Positions 1-7,541 of a stretch of DNA of 11,093 bases are shown one piece after another. The DNA comes from an uncultured Eubacteriales bacterium. Lineage in GTDB: Bacteria; Bacillota; Clostridia; Oscillospirales; Oscillospiraceae. The stretch spans positions 1-11,093 of the forward strand of contig USMI01000052.1 of assembly GCA_900555735.1 (NCBI GenBank). The letters are read 5' to 3'. The notes beneath the pieces were generated by a model, which had not been told where the DNA came from, made no database searches, and was given only the letters and a program-made list of their open reading frames with translations. The position numbers and the translations under genes are program-made. How positions within the stretch are numbered: the first letter of the stretch is position 1; each line of letters begins with the position of its first letter.

Positions 1-3000
1 CGCCGATGGTAAGGCTGAAGGCGGAGATAGACGCCTGCGTCCGTGCCGTGGCCTTAATGCGGTACGTCCGGGTATTCGTCCCGTCGCCGGAAGTGATGGT
101 GAAGGTCGTCCAATCCGACAGGTTCATGCCCTTCTTCCCGTCTAGTGCCGGCGAGGCGGTGGCTCCATAGGAGAGGCGGGCGTAGATCATCAGATTTGAG
201 GTGTCCTTTCCTGCGTCAAGCAGCAGCTCGATATCCGTGCTGTCCGTGCCAGCAGTGATATTCTTGCCCAGAATATCCAGATCCCGCAGGATATTGGCGT
301 CCTTCAGCATAATGGTATCGGTGTAGATCTCCGCGCCGGAGGGCCTTTCTTTATCCGAGAGCTTGACTACCACATAATAGGTCTTGGTGGTCTTGCCGTC
401 CTCCGCCTGCACGGTGAAGGCGGTCTTGGTATCCTTCACAAAGGTGACGCCGCCGGTAAGATCCGGTGCAAGGATCGTGGCATAGTCAGACAGCTGAAGC
501 TGCGGGTGCATATCGTTCAGCGGCGTACCGGCAGGCAGGGTCACGGTGATGATGTTGTCTCCTCCCTCGGTGGTAAACACGCCCTGCTTACCCTCCAGTG
601 TAAAGGAGGTAATGTCCGCCTCGGTGGACAGCTTACGGGAGAAATCGAAGCGATGATAATACAGGGAATAGGGATGCCCCGCGCCGCCGCCATTCAGGAA
701 GCCCAGATACCACTGTGTGGCATAGCAGCCCTGATAGGTGGCCATGGCGTTCTTGGGCGTTGTGTTGCTGTGGGCAAAATAGCCCTCGTCAAAGTCGGCG
801 TAGTTGAGGAACGAGGTCAGTACGCTGTCCTTTCCGTTATTGAGGCGCACATCCGTGTGGACGTCAACGCCCATAGCGGAAAGAGCGCAGATGATCTGGG
901 ACGCGCCCTCAGAGGTATACACGCCGCCCCACTGAACGCCGAAGGGGTTGTCAAAGGGGTCGGTGCCAAAGCTGTTCATAACAATGTCAAAGCCCTCCCA
1001 CAGCTTAGCCTTGACCCGCTCGCCGTACACTGGATCGTTCTGATAGGGCGCGATAGACTGCATCAGCATGGTGACCATATCCAAGCCAAAGCCATCCGAC
1101 AGGTACTTGTGGTTCAGGATCGTCTCCAGCAGCTTTTCCCGCGTCCACACGGCGTTTTCAGGGATAGTATAGTTGCCCATATCCAGTGCGTTCAGGGCAA
1201 AAATGGGACCGTTGATGGTATATCCGCCCCGGTAGTTATAGAGGATAGAAACGAAGTCGTCCACTTCGTTGCCCTTGGCGTCGATAAAGGGTTCGCCGTT
1301 GTTGTACTTGGACAGCTTGGAGCAGTCGATGCCGCGGGCGGTCAGTGTCATGATCTTACGGTCAATGTTGGTCATGGCCACATTGGTGGTGGTGTCCAGC
1401 CGCTTGATGCACTCCGCGATGGAGAAGCCATCGTCAAGATTACCCAGCTTCTTCTGGTAGAAGCCCAGGTTCATCCATTCCCAGTCCTCCCACGCGCCTG
1501 CCGTTGTCCGGCTGTACCGCTGGTTGATCTTGCTGACCAGTGACTCCATTTTCGCCTTGTAAGGATTCTCTGCTTGCTCCTGAGAAACTGTTACAGTGAC
1601 GGTATAGGTAGTGGTGGAGCCGTTCTGCGCCTTGACCTTGTACTGTACCGGCTTGCTGAAGTCCTGCGTCTCGCCGGAGGCCGGTGTGACCGTGGCAAAA
1701 TCAGAGACGCGGATGGTTGGAGCAAAAGTAGTGCCGGTACCAGCGGGAAGTTCCATCGTGATCGTACCATTCACCTGGTCGATCACGCCTGCCGCCGCGC
1801 CATAGGTGAAGGACAGTATCTGTCTGCCTCTTGCCACCGCCGTGCGGGTGATGGTCACCGTATAAGTACGCACCTTGCCGTCTTCAGAGGTAACGGTGTA
1901 GGTGTTTTCGCCCTCCTGCAACGCGGCAGGTGCGGTAAGCGACGCGAACTCGGAAATGGCGATCTCCGGCTCCACGGCAGCCAGGTCCATGGCGTAAGGG
2001 ATGGTAATGGCGATATTGTCGCCATCGATCACGCCCTCCGCGTCGCCCAGCTTATAGGCGGTGATGTAATTCTCTGAGGACTTTCTGGCTGTGATGGTCA
2101 CCTTGTAGTCGGTGTGCAGTTTAAAATTGCTGTTGGTCACCGTCAACGTCAGAGGTGTCGTCTCGGAATTGGTGAAATCGAAGGAAGTGCTGCCGTCAAG
2201 GGCCGAACCCTCTAACGTGACCGCCGTGCCGGTATGAACGACCACCGGCGTGATAGCACTCAAGCCCGTGCCTACCGGCAGGTTCAGGGAGATCGTCTTG
2301 TTGGTCTCGTCGATTTTGCCATAGCGTGTCACGCCACCTGTGGTGACGGCGAAGGAGGTGACCAGATTATCCGGCGTACCCGTTTCGATGACGATACGCC
2401 ATGTGGCGCTCAGTGCATTGTATTTCGTGCCGTATGCCGGATCATAGGGGGTTACCTGATAGGCAAGAATCCTATCGGTCACAGAGCCGGCCACGGAGTG
2501 GGCGGTCAGCCCGGTTCCCACCTCTACTTGCACGGTCAACTGGGAACGGTCTGCGTCCTCCGGCAGCTTCACCGTTACCGTGCGGGTCTCGGTATTGATG
2601 CTGCCCACCGAGCCGCCGATGGTCACACGGTCGATGACCGGCTCCTTGATGCGGCATTGCTCAGCATAGGCAAGATACTCCGGAACGATCTGCTCATAGA
2701 TGATCCGCAGTGCCGCGGGGCTGACCTGACTATAGCCTTTTTTGGTAATATACCTTTGCAGGTACTCCTGCATGAACTGAACGGCCTCCTCGCCGCCGGC
2801 ACGCCACTTTGCTTCATAGGAGTCAAAGAGACGGTTGCCATTCATGCTGGTCTCGCCCGCATCGAGATCAAAATAGGCCGTGCTCCTGCCCAGCCAATAG
2901 CCCAGCGTGCTGAGCATATCCGCGTTGGCCGGATGATAGGTGCCGATTTCCGTCCTCGAAGCGTTGATTTTATCTATCATAAGGTAGAGCTGATGGTAAG

Positions 3001-3502
3001 TATCTACAAACAATCCCGCCATACCCAACAGAGCCTGTGTATCTGCTTCAGTCCAAGTATCCTTGCTGGTTGCCTCCGCAGCGAACGCGTAGGCGAAGAA
3101 TGTCCGCCCGTCCTCAGAGGTGACATGATACCGGATCGGCTCTGAGAAGTCGTAGGCTCTGTTCAGTTCCAGATCAACGCTATTATTCGTCGAGCTTTTC
3201 AGGTTGCCAAAGTCGACGGAGGTCGGTGTCATCACATAGGCGCTTGGATCGGAACCCTTCGGCACGCCGTATACATTGATAAAGCCGCCAAAGTTGCTGT
3301 ATTTGGGTGCGATCACGGTATCGCCGTTATAGAAAGTGCCGCTGTTCTGCATATAGCGGTCGACTGTGGTATCCCCTGTGGCGGGCCAATTACCAATCGC
3401 CGCAAACGCCTGCACTGTCAGAGAAAGGGTCATTACCAGTGCCAGCAGCAGCGTCAGCACACGGCGCAGCGAGCCTCTTACGTTTTGTGTTGTCTTTTTC
3501 AT
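1..3502 (-). CDS. Large secreted surface protein with transcobalamin-like alpha/alpha barrel and beta-sandwich repeats (C-terminus cut off)
   Basis: I translated this frame by hand from the ATG at 3502-3500. It stays open for 1167 codons to the window edge, so the C-terminus is missing. Residues 1-34 are a signal peptide: a basic start, a leucine-rich core, then AFA|A. A beta-sandwich-like segment (about 76-145) follows, then a helical region with no family I recognise (about 148-285). Next come several cadherin/DUF5018-like beta modules (about 289-641), an alpha/alpha toroid (about 646-945), another such module (about 962-1050) and further beta structure to the edge. The toroid has the look of the helical barrel of bacterial transcobalamin-like proteins (NGPIFALNALD, EGASQIICALSAMGVD, NAMATYQ), so the likely role is binding corrinoid outside the cell. 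Start choice: GAGG at 3513-3510, 7 bases from the ATG, overlaps the stop of the permease gene 9 bases upstream. The cell-wall or membrane anchor, if any, lies outside the window. Ligand is inferred. Confidence 0.85.
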   Translation of the reverse strand, partial: MKKTTQNVRGSLRRVLTLLLALVMTLSLTVQAFAAIGNWPATGDTTVDRYMQNSGTFYNGDTVIAPKYSNFGGFINVYGVPKGSDPSAYVMTPTSVDFGNLKSSTNNSVDLELNRAYDFSEPIRYHVTSEDGRTFFAYAFAAEATSKDTWTEADTQALLGMAGLFVDTYHQLYLMIDKINASRTEIGTYHPANADMLSTLGYWLGRSTAYFDLDAGETSMNGNRLFDSYEAKWRAGGEEAVQFMQEYLQRYITKKGYSQVSPAALRIIYEQIVPEYLAYAEQCRIKEPVIDRVTIGGSVGSINTETRTVTVKLPEDADRSQLTVQVEVGTGLTAHSVAGSVTDRILAYQVTPYDPAYGTKYNALSATWRIVIETGTPDNLVTSFAVTTGGVTRYGKIDETNKTISLNLPVGTGLSAITPVVVHTGTAVTLEGSALDGSTSFDFTNSETTPLTLTVTNSNFKLHTDYKVTITARKSSENYITAYKLGDAEGVIDGDNIAITIPYAMDLAAVEPEIAISEFASLTAPAALQEGENTYTVTSEDGKVRTYTVTITRTAVARGRQILSFTYGAAAGVIDQVNGTITMELPAGTGTTFAPTIRVSDFATVTPASGETQDFSKPVQYKVKAQNGSTTTYTVTVTVSQEQAENPYKAKMESLVSKINQRYSRTTAGAWEDWEWMNLGFYQKKLGNLDDGFSIAECIKRLDTTTNVAMTNIDRKIMTLTARGIDCSKLSKYNNGEPFIDAKGNEVDDFVSILYNYRGGYTINGPIFALNALDMGNYTIPENAVWTREKLLETILNHKYLSDGFGLDMVTMLMQSIAPYQNDPVYGERVKAKLWEGFDIVMNSFGTDPFDNPFGVQWGGVYTSEGASQIICALSAMGVDVHTDVRLNNGKDSVLTSFLNYADFDEGYFAHSNTTPKNAMATYQGCYATQWYLGFLNGGGAGHPYSLYYHRFDFSRKLSTEADITSFTLEGKQGVFTTEGGDNIITVTLPAGTPLNDMHPQLQLSDYATILAPDLTGGVTFVKDTKTAFTVQAEDGKTTKTYYVVVKLSDKERPSGAEIYTDTIMLKDANILRDLDILGKNITAGTDSTDIELLLDAGKDTSNLMIYARLSYGATASPALDGKKGMNLSDWTTFTITSGDGTNTRTYRIKATARTQASISAFSLTIG
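668..1567 (-). other. Domain: transcobalamin/intrinsic-factor-like alpha/alpha toroid
   Basis: Residues about 646-945 of the large secreted protein form successive helix pairs of roughly 45-55 residues. They begin near WEDWEWMNLGFYQKKLG, pass through IDRKIMTLTARGID, GPIFALNALDMGNY, EKLLETILNHKYLSDGFGL, the GASQIICALSAMGVD helix and DEGYFAHS, and end with NAMATYQGCYATQWYLGF. This is the pattern of bacterial proteins that share the barrel of animal intrinsic factor and transcobalamin and often also carry DUF4430. I see no DCTAE or DxDD motif, so it is not a squalene/oxidosqualene cyclase. Four of the five cysteines of the visible protein fall here (C698, C727, C872, C926), which would allow two disulfides. 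Binding of cobalamin or another corrinoid is inferred from the family and the ECF neighbours. Confidence 0.7.
1580..2347 (-). repeat. Protein-level tandem beta-sandwich modules (cadherin-like/DUF5018-like)
   Basis: Residues about 386-641 of the large secreted protein hold three consecutive modules of about 80-90 residues with a shared pattern. Each opens with an I-x-S/A-x-x-Y/F strand, then a GxI(D/N) turn, an IxxxLPxGT-type strand, and a final strand of the T-Y-T-V-T-V type preceded by a charged E/N-D/N-G-K/S turn. Examples are EDGKVRTYTVTITR and QNGSTTTYTVTVTVS. A more distant copy follows the barrel (about 962-1050, ending EDGKTTKTYYVVVK), and partial relatives occur near 76-145 and 289-385. 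The copies have diverged at DNA level, so this is domain duplication rather than a nucleotide repeat. Such modules usually act as spacers or stalks on cell-surface proteins. Confidence 0.65.
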
Positions 3503-3508
3503 ATCGTT

Positions 3509-3513
3509 ACCTC
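3509..3513 (-). promoter_or_regulatory. Ribosome binding site of the large surface protein
   Basis: GAGGT overlaps the TGA stop of the permease gene and lies 7 bases (counted from AGG) before the ATG at 3502. It fixes the start just ahead of a clear signal peptide and suggests translation is coupled to the permease. Confidence 0.55.
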
Positions 3514-4828
3514 ACTCAGAGCGGATGGCCTCGTTAGGACTGATAAGCGTTGCCTTACGCGCGGGGATCCAAGCGGCGGCAATGGCTACCACGCCTGCGA
3601 ACACCACGCCGCAGACCGCCAGCCACCAGGGCAACACGCACCGCAGCTCACGGGACGCAAAGATCACCGGTATCAGCCACTTGGCGATAAAGCTCAGCAC
3701 CAAGCCCGCCGCGCCGCCTATCACGCCTACGATCAGTGCCTCCGAGAGAAACATCTTGAAGATGTCGCTGCGAACGGTGCCCAGCACCTTCAGCACGCCG
3801 ATCTCCCGCGTCCGTTCCGTAATGGACATCATCATGGTGTTGGCCACGCAGATGGCGGAGATCAGCACGGCGATGGCGCCCAGCGCGCCCAGCATCCCCT
3901 GGATCTGCCGGGACTGTGTACGCACCGTCTCCAGCATATCATTGAGCGAATAGGTGTTCAGCCCCGTGTCCCGGATCAGCTTGACAATACGCTGCACGTC
4001 GCTGACGTTCTTCACCTTCACCCATACCAGATCATAGGTAGGGCCGTTGGTCTTTTCCTCCGCCGTTTTGGTTTCCGTGGCAGCGCCGAGATAGTTGGCG
4101 TTGGCCTGCACCATCTCCTCCAGCCGGTCATAGGCCATAAAGGCGGAGGAGGTGAAGTTGTTGTTCAGCGTGGAGCAGATGCCGGTTACCCGCAAGTTGT
4201 AGAGATTGCCGGAGGGCAGCGCCCGCCCATCGGTATCGGCCTTTGCCTCACCGGTCAGATTGGAATAGTCGAAGGTCATACGGACAGGTGCTTCCAGCAG
4301 ATCCACCAGCGGATTTCCGTCCTCATCCAACGCGGGCTCCCAGTCCTTGGCCTTGTTGGCAAGTCCCGCGGAGACATCATCGGTGAACATGACCTCCGGA
4401 TGCAGATGGGTACCCTCTTCCGCGATCGTCCCCCGTTCCGGCGTCAGCATGAAGCTCTCCGCCGTGGAAAGGTCAATGCCGTACACGCGCACCATATTGA
4501 CGAAATTGCCGGTGGCGATATAGGCGGACTGCTGTAAAACCGGCGTCACCGCCTCCACGCCATCGATCCCCCGAAAGGCTTCCACAGCCTTTTCGTTCAG
4601 CACCGCCGTGCGGCCATAGTCGCTGTTGGCGGGCGTCACGTCGATCTTGGTCAGGCTGCCCATGGCCTCGATGCTCTCACGGTATGCCTGTTCATATCCG
4701 AGACCCACGGAGATCAGCACCACGATACACATAACGCCTACCGCCATGGAAAGTGCTGTCAGGATCGTGCGGGTCTTTCTGCGGAACAGGTTTGTGCAGC
4801 CGTACCGGAACAAATCTCTCGGCTTCAT
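3512..4828 (-). CDS. MacB/FtsX-family ABC transporter permease
   Basis: This 438-residue permease has the layout of the MacB/LolC/FtsX superfamily. A short cytoplasmic start (FRYGCTNLFRRKTRTILT) leads into TM1 at about 22-46. A large extracellular domain of the MacB periplasmic-core type spans about 47-310. Three more helices follow at about 311-332, 362-392 and 400-424. The segment after TM2 (TMMMSITERTREIGVLKVLG, 331-350) is the family's hallmark cytoplasmic loop, and the C-terminus ends in the typical IPARKATLISPNEAIR. It should dimerise and pair with the ATPase encoded at 6822-7541. Its ATG overlaps the previous stop (ATGA, 4825-4828), with AGGAG 6 bases upstream. Members of this family act as exporters or as transmembrane mechanotransmission devices rather than importers. 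Its substrate here is unknown; the adjacent surface proteins are candidates. Confidence 0.93.
   Translation of the reverse strand: MKPRDLFRYGCTNLFRRKTRTILTALSMAVGVMCIVVLISVGLGYEQAYRESIEAMGSLTKIDVTPANSDYGRTAVLNEKAVEAFRGIDGVEAVTPVLQQSAYIATGNFVNMVRVYGIDLSTAESFMLTPERGTIAEEGTHLHPEVMFTDDVSAGLANKAKDWEPALDEDGNPLVDLLEAPVRMTFDYSNLTGEAKADTDGRALPSGNLYNLRVTGICSTLNNNFTSSAFMAYDRLEEMVQANANYLGAATETKTAEEKTNGPTYDLVWVKVKNVSDVQRIVKLIRDTGLNTYSLNDMLETVRTQSRQIQGMLGALGAIAVLISAICVANTMMMSITERTREIGVLKVLGTVRSDIFKMFLSEALIVGVIGGAAGLVLSFIAKWLIPVIFASRELRCVLPWWLAVCGVVFAGVVAIAAAWIPARKATLISPNEAIRSE
4825..4828 (-). promoter_or_regulatory. ATGA stop/start overlap (anchored protein to permease)
   Basis: The permease ATG and the TGA of the anchored beta-sandwich protein share bases (ATGA on the minus strand). 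With AGGAG 6 bases upstream of the ATG, this indicates translational coupling and supports stoichiometric production of the two partners. Confidence 0.75.
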
Positions 4829-6825
4829 ACACCGCTCCTGTCATGATCCAGCGGCTTCTCACCGATGTCCGGCTCGCCGCCCGGCGCGTCAAAATCATCA
4901 TCGAAATCATCGATGTCATCGTCACTGTGGTTGACCGCATCGGGGCCGATCTCGCCGCGCTTATAGCGGATGATGACATAGACCACAATGGCGATCAGGA
5001 TCAGCAGCAGGATCACGAAGATCAGCCACAGCCACCAGCGGCTGCCTGTGTCGTCTTTATTTGCGTTGACGCTGTTGGCATCTGTATCCGCAGAGCTTTC
5101 CGCCACGCTCAGGGGCACGGAGATGTCCTGAGAATACGTCTCGCCGTTGGCGTCCTCATACTGGAGGATTATCTTACCCACAAACGCGCCGATTTTGGAG
5201 AAGCCCACCGTTACATCGGCGCTGGTGGAGCCGCCTGCCAGCAGGTCACCCACATAACAGGGGGTGGAGGCGGTCATGCCGTCCGTGGCCAGCACCCGGA
5301 TATTCATAGCCTTGGCGCGGCCCATGTTGGTCAGCGGCACGGAGATGGTAGCTTCCTTATCCTTGCTGAGTGTGCCGTACACCTCCGGCGTACCGGCCAG
5401 AACATCCATCTTCTGGCTGACCGGCAGCATGATGTTCTGCGCCGCCTTACCGGCCACTGCCTCGGTGGTCTCATAGGTCAGGTTGATGCCCAGCATGGCG
5501 GGGCCAACCTCCGCGTCCTGCTTGGCCATGATCTTGTATTTCAGGATCGTCGTACCGCCCGGCTTGATGGAATCGGCATAGGCGGTATCTGTGCCGCCTA
5601 CGCACAGCGTCAGGCCGGGGGAATTGGTGAATACCAGGCTGGAGATGATCTTCTTGGCCGTGTCATATTTGGAGTTGTTGATCAGGGTCAGGCGCAGCTC
5701 CGTCTCCTCGCCTGCCATCAGGCCGGATACCTCGGTATCCTCCACATACAGCTTATAGCTCTGCACCATCACCGACATGGCGGAGGCGTCATAGCCGTCG
5801 ATCACAGTAAACTGCGTGGAGAAGGAGCCCTCCGCAGGGGCGCTGTTCTCGAAATAGTTGGCCTTGAATTTAATGGACTTGTTGCCGGAGGTGGCAAAGG
5901 GCGACACCGTGAAGGTGTAGTCCAGATACTTCACCTCGCCGCTGGCCCAGTAGTCAAAATACTTGCCCAAATTGGTGGAGTCGATCACAAAGGGGAACTC
6001 GTCCAGCGCGGCAGAGACCACGGGATAAACCGTCACGCTGGTCAGGGTACCGCCCACATTGATCACGGGGATCCGCATGGAGATAGTCTGATTGGGTGTG
6101 CCGGTAGGCACGGTATAGGAGCCGCCCGCATTGGTACCCGCCACCTGAAGGCTGCCGAAGGAGGTGGTAACGCCGGACATATTGCCGTTGTCGGTAACGG
6201 TCACATAGGCACTGACCTTGAAGGTCACGTCCTCGGTGATGGTGGTGCCGTTCACGGCGTCCTCCCGCCACACAGTGGCGTTGATCTTAAAGGGCACAGC
6301 GTAGCGTCCCTTACTGGCAAACTCGCTGACCTTGAACTCGAACCACACCTCCGCTGTGGAGTTATAGGACATATCCTTTAAGTGCTGCACATCGCTGGCA
6401 TAGATCAGCTCAAAGGGCCAGTTGGACACGCTGGCGTCAGTAGGCACATCGGGATAGATGTTGATGTTGCGCAGCATGTATTTCTCGCTGGGCAGATATT
6501 CCTTGTTCACCGCCAGCGGCAGCACGATCTTCACCACCTGACCGGGAACGCCTTTTGGGGACTGTGCGCCGGTATCCATCAGGATCAGGGCGTTGGCGTC
6601 GCTGGGTATGACCTTGATATCCGTGTTGGGCTTTTCGTCCGTAACCGAGACCCCGCTGACGCCGGCATCCTCTCCGTTTTCGTAAGACGTGTAAGCCTCA
6701 ATGGTGCTGTCATCTATCACATCCTCTGTGACCTCTTCCGCCATAGCGACGGCGGGCAGCAGGGATACTGTCATCAATACGCAGATCAACAGGGCCAGTA
6801 CCCGTTTTACCGTTTCTCTTTTCAC
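4825..6825 (-). CDS. Secreted, membrane-anchored COG1361/CARDB-like beta-sandwich protein, partner of the MacB-type transporter
   Basis: This 666-residue protein starts at a GTG (6825-6823) preceded by a GGAG 8 bases upstream. The GTG overlaps the ATPase stop (GTGA). Residues 1-29 are a signal peptide ending AMA|EE. The body (about 45-570) is beta-rich with repeated Ig-like sheets of the COG1361 S-layer/CARDB/NEW3 kind. Typical passages are ISMRIPVINVGGT, ELRLTLINNSKYDTAKK and ISVPLTNMGRAKAMNIRV, each an N-(N/M/V)-(S/G) turn between strands. A single TM at about 597-619 is followed by RYKRGE and a roughly 45-residue cytoplasmic tail that is extremely acidic (DDDIDDFDDDFD). The topology is therefore extracellular body, one anchor, acidic tail inside. 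Proteins like this are commonly encoded between the ATPase and the permease of MacB-type systems in Firmicutes and probably act as an extracellular adaptor. The precise function is unknown. Confidence 0.85.
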   Translation of the reverse strand: MKRETVKRVLALLICVLMTVSLLPAVAMAEEVTEDVIDDSTIEAYTSYENGEDAGVSGVSVTDEKPNTDIKVIPSDANALILMDTGAQSPKGVPGQVVKIVLPLAVNKEYLPSEKYMLRNINIYPDVPTDASVSNWPFELIYASDVQHLKDMSYNSTAEVWFEFKVSEFASKGRYAVPFKINATVWREDAVNGTTITEDVTFKVSAYVTVTDNGNMSGVTTSFGSLQVAGTNAGGSYTVPTGTPNQTISMRIPVINVGGTLTSVTVYPVVSAALDEFPFVIDSTNLGKYFDYWASGEVKYLDYTFTVSPFATSGNKSIKFKANYFENSAPAEGSFSTQFTVIDGYDASAMSVMVQSYKLYVEDTEVSGLMAGEETELRLTLINNSKYDTAKKIISSLVFTNSPGLTLCVGGTDTAYADSIKPGGTTILKYKIMAKQDAEVGPAMLGINLTYETTEAVAGKAAQNIMLPVSQKMDVLAGTPEVYGTLSKDKEATISVPLTNMGRAKAMNIRVLATDGMTASTPCYVGDLLAGGSTSADVTVGFSKIGAFVGKIILQYEDANGETYSQDISVPLSVAESSADTDANSVNANKDDTGSRWWLWLIFVILLLILIAIVVYVIIRYKRGEIGPDAVNHSDDDIDDFDDDFDAPGGEPDIGEKPLDHDRSGV
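6822..6825 (-). promoter_or_regulatory. GTGA stop/start overlap (ATPase to anchored protein)
   Basis: The GTG start of the anchored beta-sandwich protein overlaps the TGA of the ATPase gene. GGAG lies 8 bases before the GTG. The overlap and the signal peptide immediately downstream decide the start and imply coupled translation. Confidence 0.7.
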
Positions 6826-7541
6826 TGTGCGTTCTCCTCTCCGGTGTGGTGATTTTCTATCTCTATCTTTCCGTCACTGAAATAGACGGTACGATCTGTG
6901 TAACACTGCATCTGCGGGTCATGGGAGCTGAGGATGAAGGTGGTGTTCCTCTCCCGGAAGATCTCGCACAGCAACTCCATGACCTCCTGACCGGTGCGGC
7001 TGTCCAGATTCCCGGTAGGCTCGTCCGCCAGCACGATGGAGGGCTCCGTAATAATGGCTCGTGCGATGCTGACGCGCTGCTGCTGACCGCCTGACAGCTC
7101 CGCAGGCCGGTGATCTACGTGTCCGCGCAGTCCCACGCGGCTCAAGGCCTGCCACGCCAGCCAGTTCCGTTCATCCTCCGGTACGCCCCGGATGGCCAGC
7201 GGCAGTGCCACATTCTCCAGTGCCGTATACTGGGGCAAATTATTGTAGTTCTGAAAGACGAAGCCGATATAGCGGCGGCGGAACCTTGTCCGCTGCTCCT
7301 CGTCCATAGCCTCCAAATGATGCTTGCCTCGGACAATGATCTCCCCCTCCGTGGGCGGCTCAAGACCTGCCAGCATATTCAGCATGGTGGACTTACCGGA
7401 GCCGCTGCGGCCTGCGACACAGACAAATTCGCCTTGCAGCACGGACATGTCCACGCCATCCAGCGCGCGGACCGTGTTGCCGCCGACGGTGTAGTGCTTC
7501 TTCAGCCCCACCGTCCTGATGATGGTTTTTCGTTCACTCAT
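6822..7541 (-). CDS. MacB/LolD-type ABC transporter ATP-binding protein
   Basis: This is a complete 239-residue nucleotide-binding subunit. Walker A is GRSGSGKS (44-51), the Q-loop glutamine is Q97 in FVFQNYN, the signature is LSGGQ (149-153), Walker B is IVLADEPT (169-176), and the switch histidine is H207 in SSHD. The GFVFQNYNNLP stretch, the RVSIARAI motif after the signature and ADEPTGNLDS are characteristic of the MacB/LolD/FtsE branch. The protein hydrolyses ATP on the cytoplasmic face and should drive the permease at 3512-4828. The ATG overlaps the end of the S-component gene by 8 bases (ATGAGTGA). The upstream Shine-Dalgarno is weak (GAGAGA), so translation probably depends on coupling. 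The last residues (HHTGEENAQ) form a short unconserved tail. Confidence 0.95.
   Translation of the reverse strand: MSERKTIIRTVGLKKHYTVGGNTVRALDGVDMSVLQGEFVCVAGRSGSGKSTMLNMLAGLEPPTEGEIIVRGKHHLEAMDEEQRTRFRRRYIGFVFQNYNNLPQYTALENVALPLAIRGVPEDERNWLAWQALSRVGLRGHVDHRPAELSGGQQQRVSIARAIITEPSIVLADEPTGNLDSRTGQEVMELLCEIFRERNTTFILSSHDPQMQCYTDRTVYFSDGKIEIENHHTGEENAQ
7534..7541 (-). promoter_or_regulatory. 8-base overlap linking the ECF and MacB modules
   Basis: The ATPase ATG and the S-component TGA sit in ATGAGTGA. Only a weak GAGAGA precedes the ATG. This junction ties the ECF importer genes to the MacB-like genes in one transcript. Confidence 0.65.

Noticed and set aside
506..1543. Plus-strand open frame of 345 codons
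   Set aside because: It lies opposite the fully open minus-strand surface protein, whose translation shows a signal peptide and recognisable domains. The plus-strand product is rich in His/Gly/Arg/Val with no domain, typical of an antisense shadow in GC-rich coding DNA.
668..1567. Barrel as a squalene/terpene cyclase or prenyltransferase enzyme
   Set aside because: It shares the alpha/alpha toroid fold, but I see no DCTAE or DxDD catalytic motif, and the protein is secreted. The helix-pair motifs fit transcobalamin-like binding proteins.
3485..4537. Plus-strand open frame of 350 codons
   Set aside because: It is antisense to the MacB/FtsX permease, whose TM layout and family motifs are clear. 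The plus-strand product is His/Gln/Arg-rich without domains.
4753..6381. Plus-strand open frame of 542 codons
   Set aside because: It is antisense to the anchored beta-sandwich protein. The product is low-complexity (G, H, A, D, Q) with no motif, and the minus-strand gene has a signal peptide, a TM and coupled start and stop.
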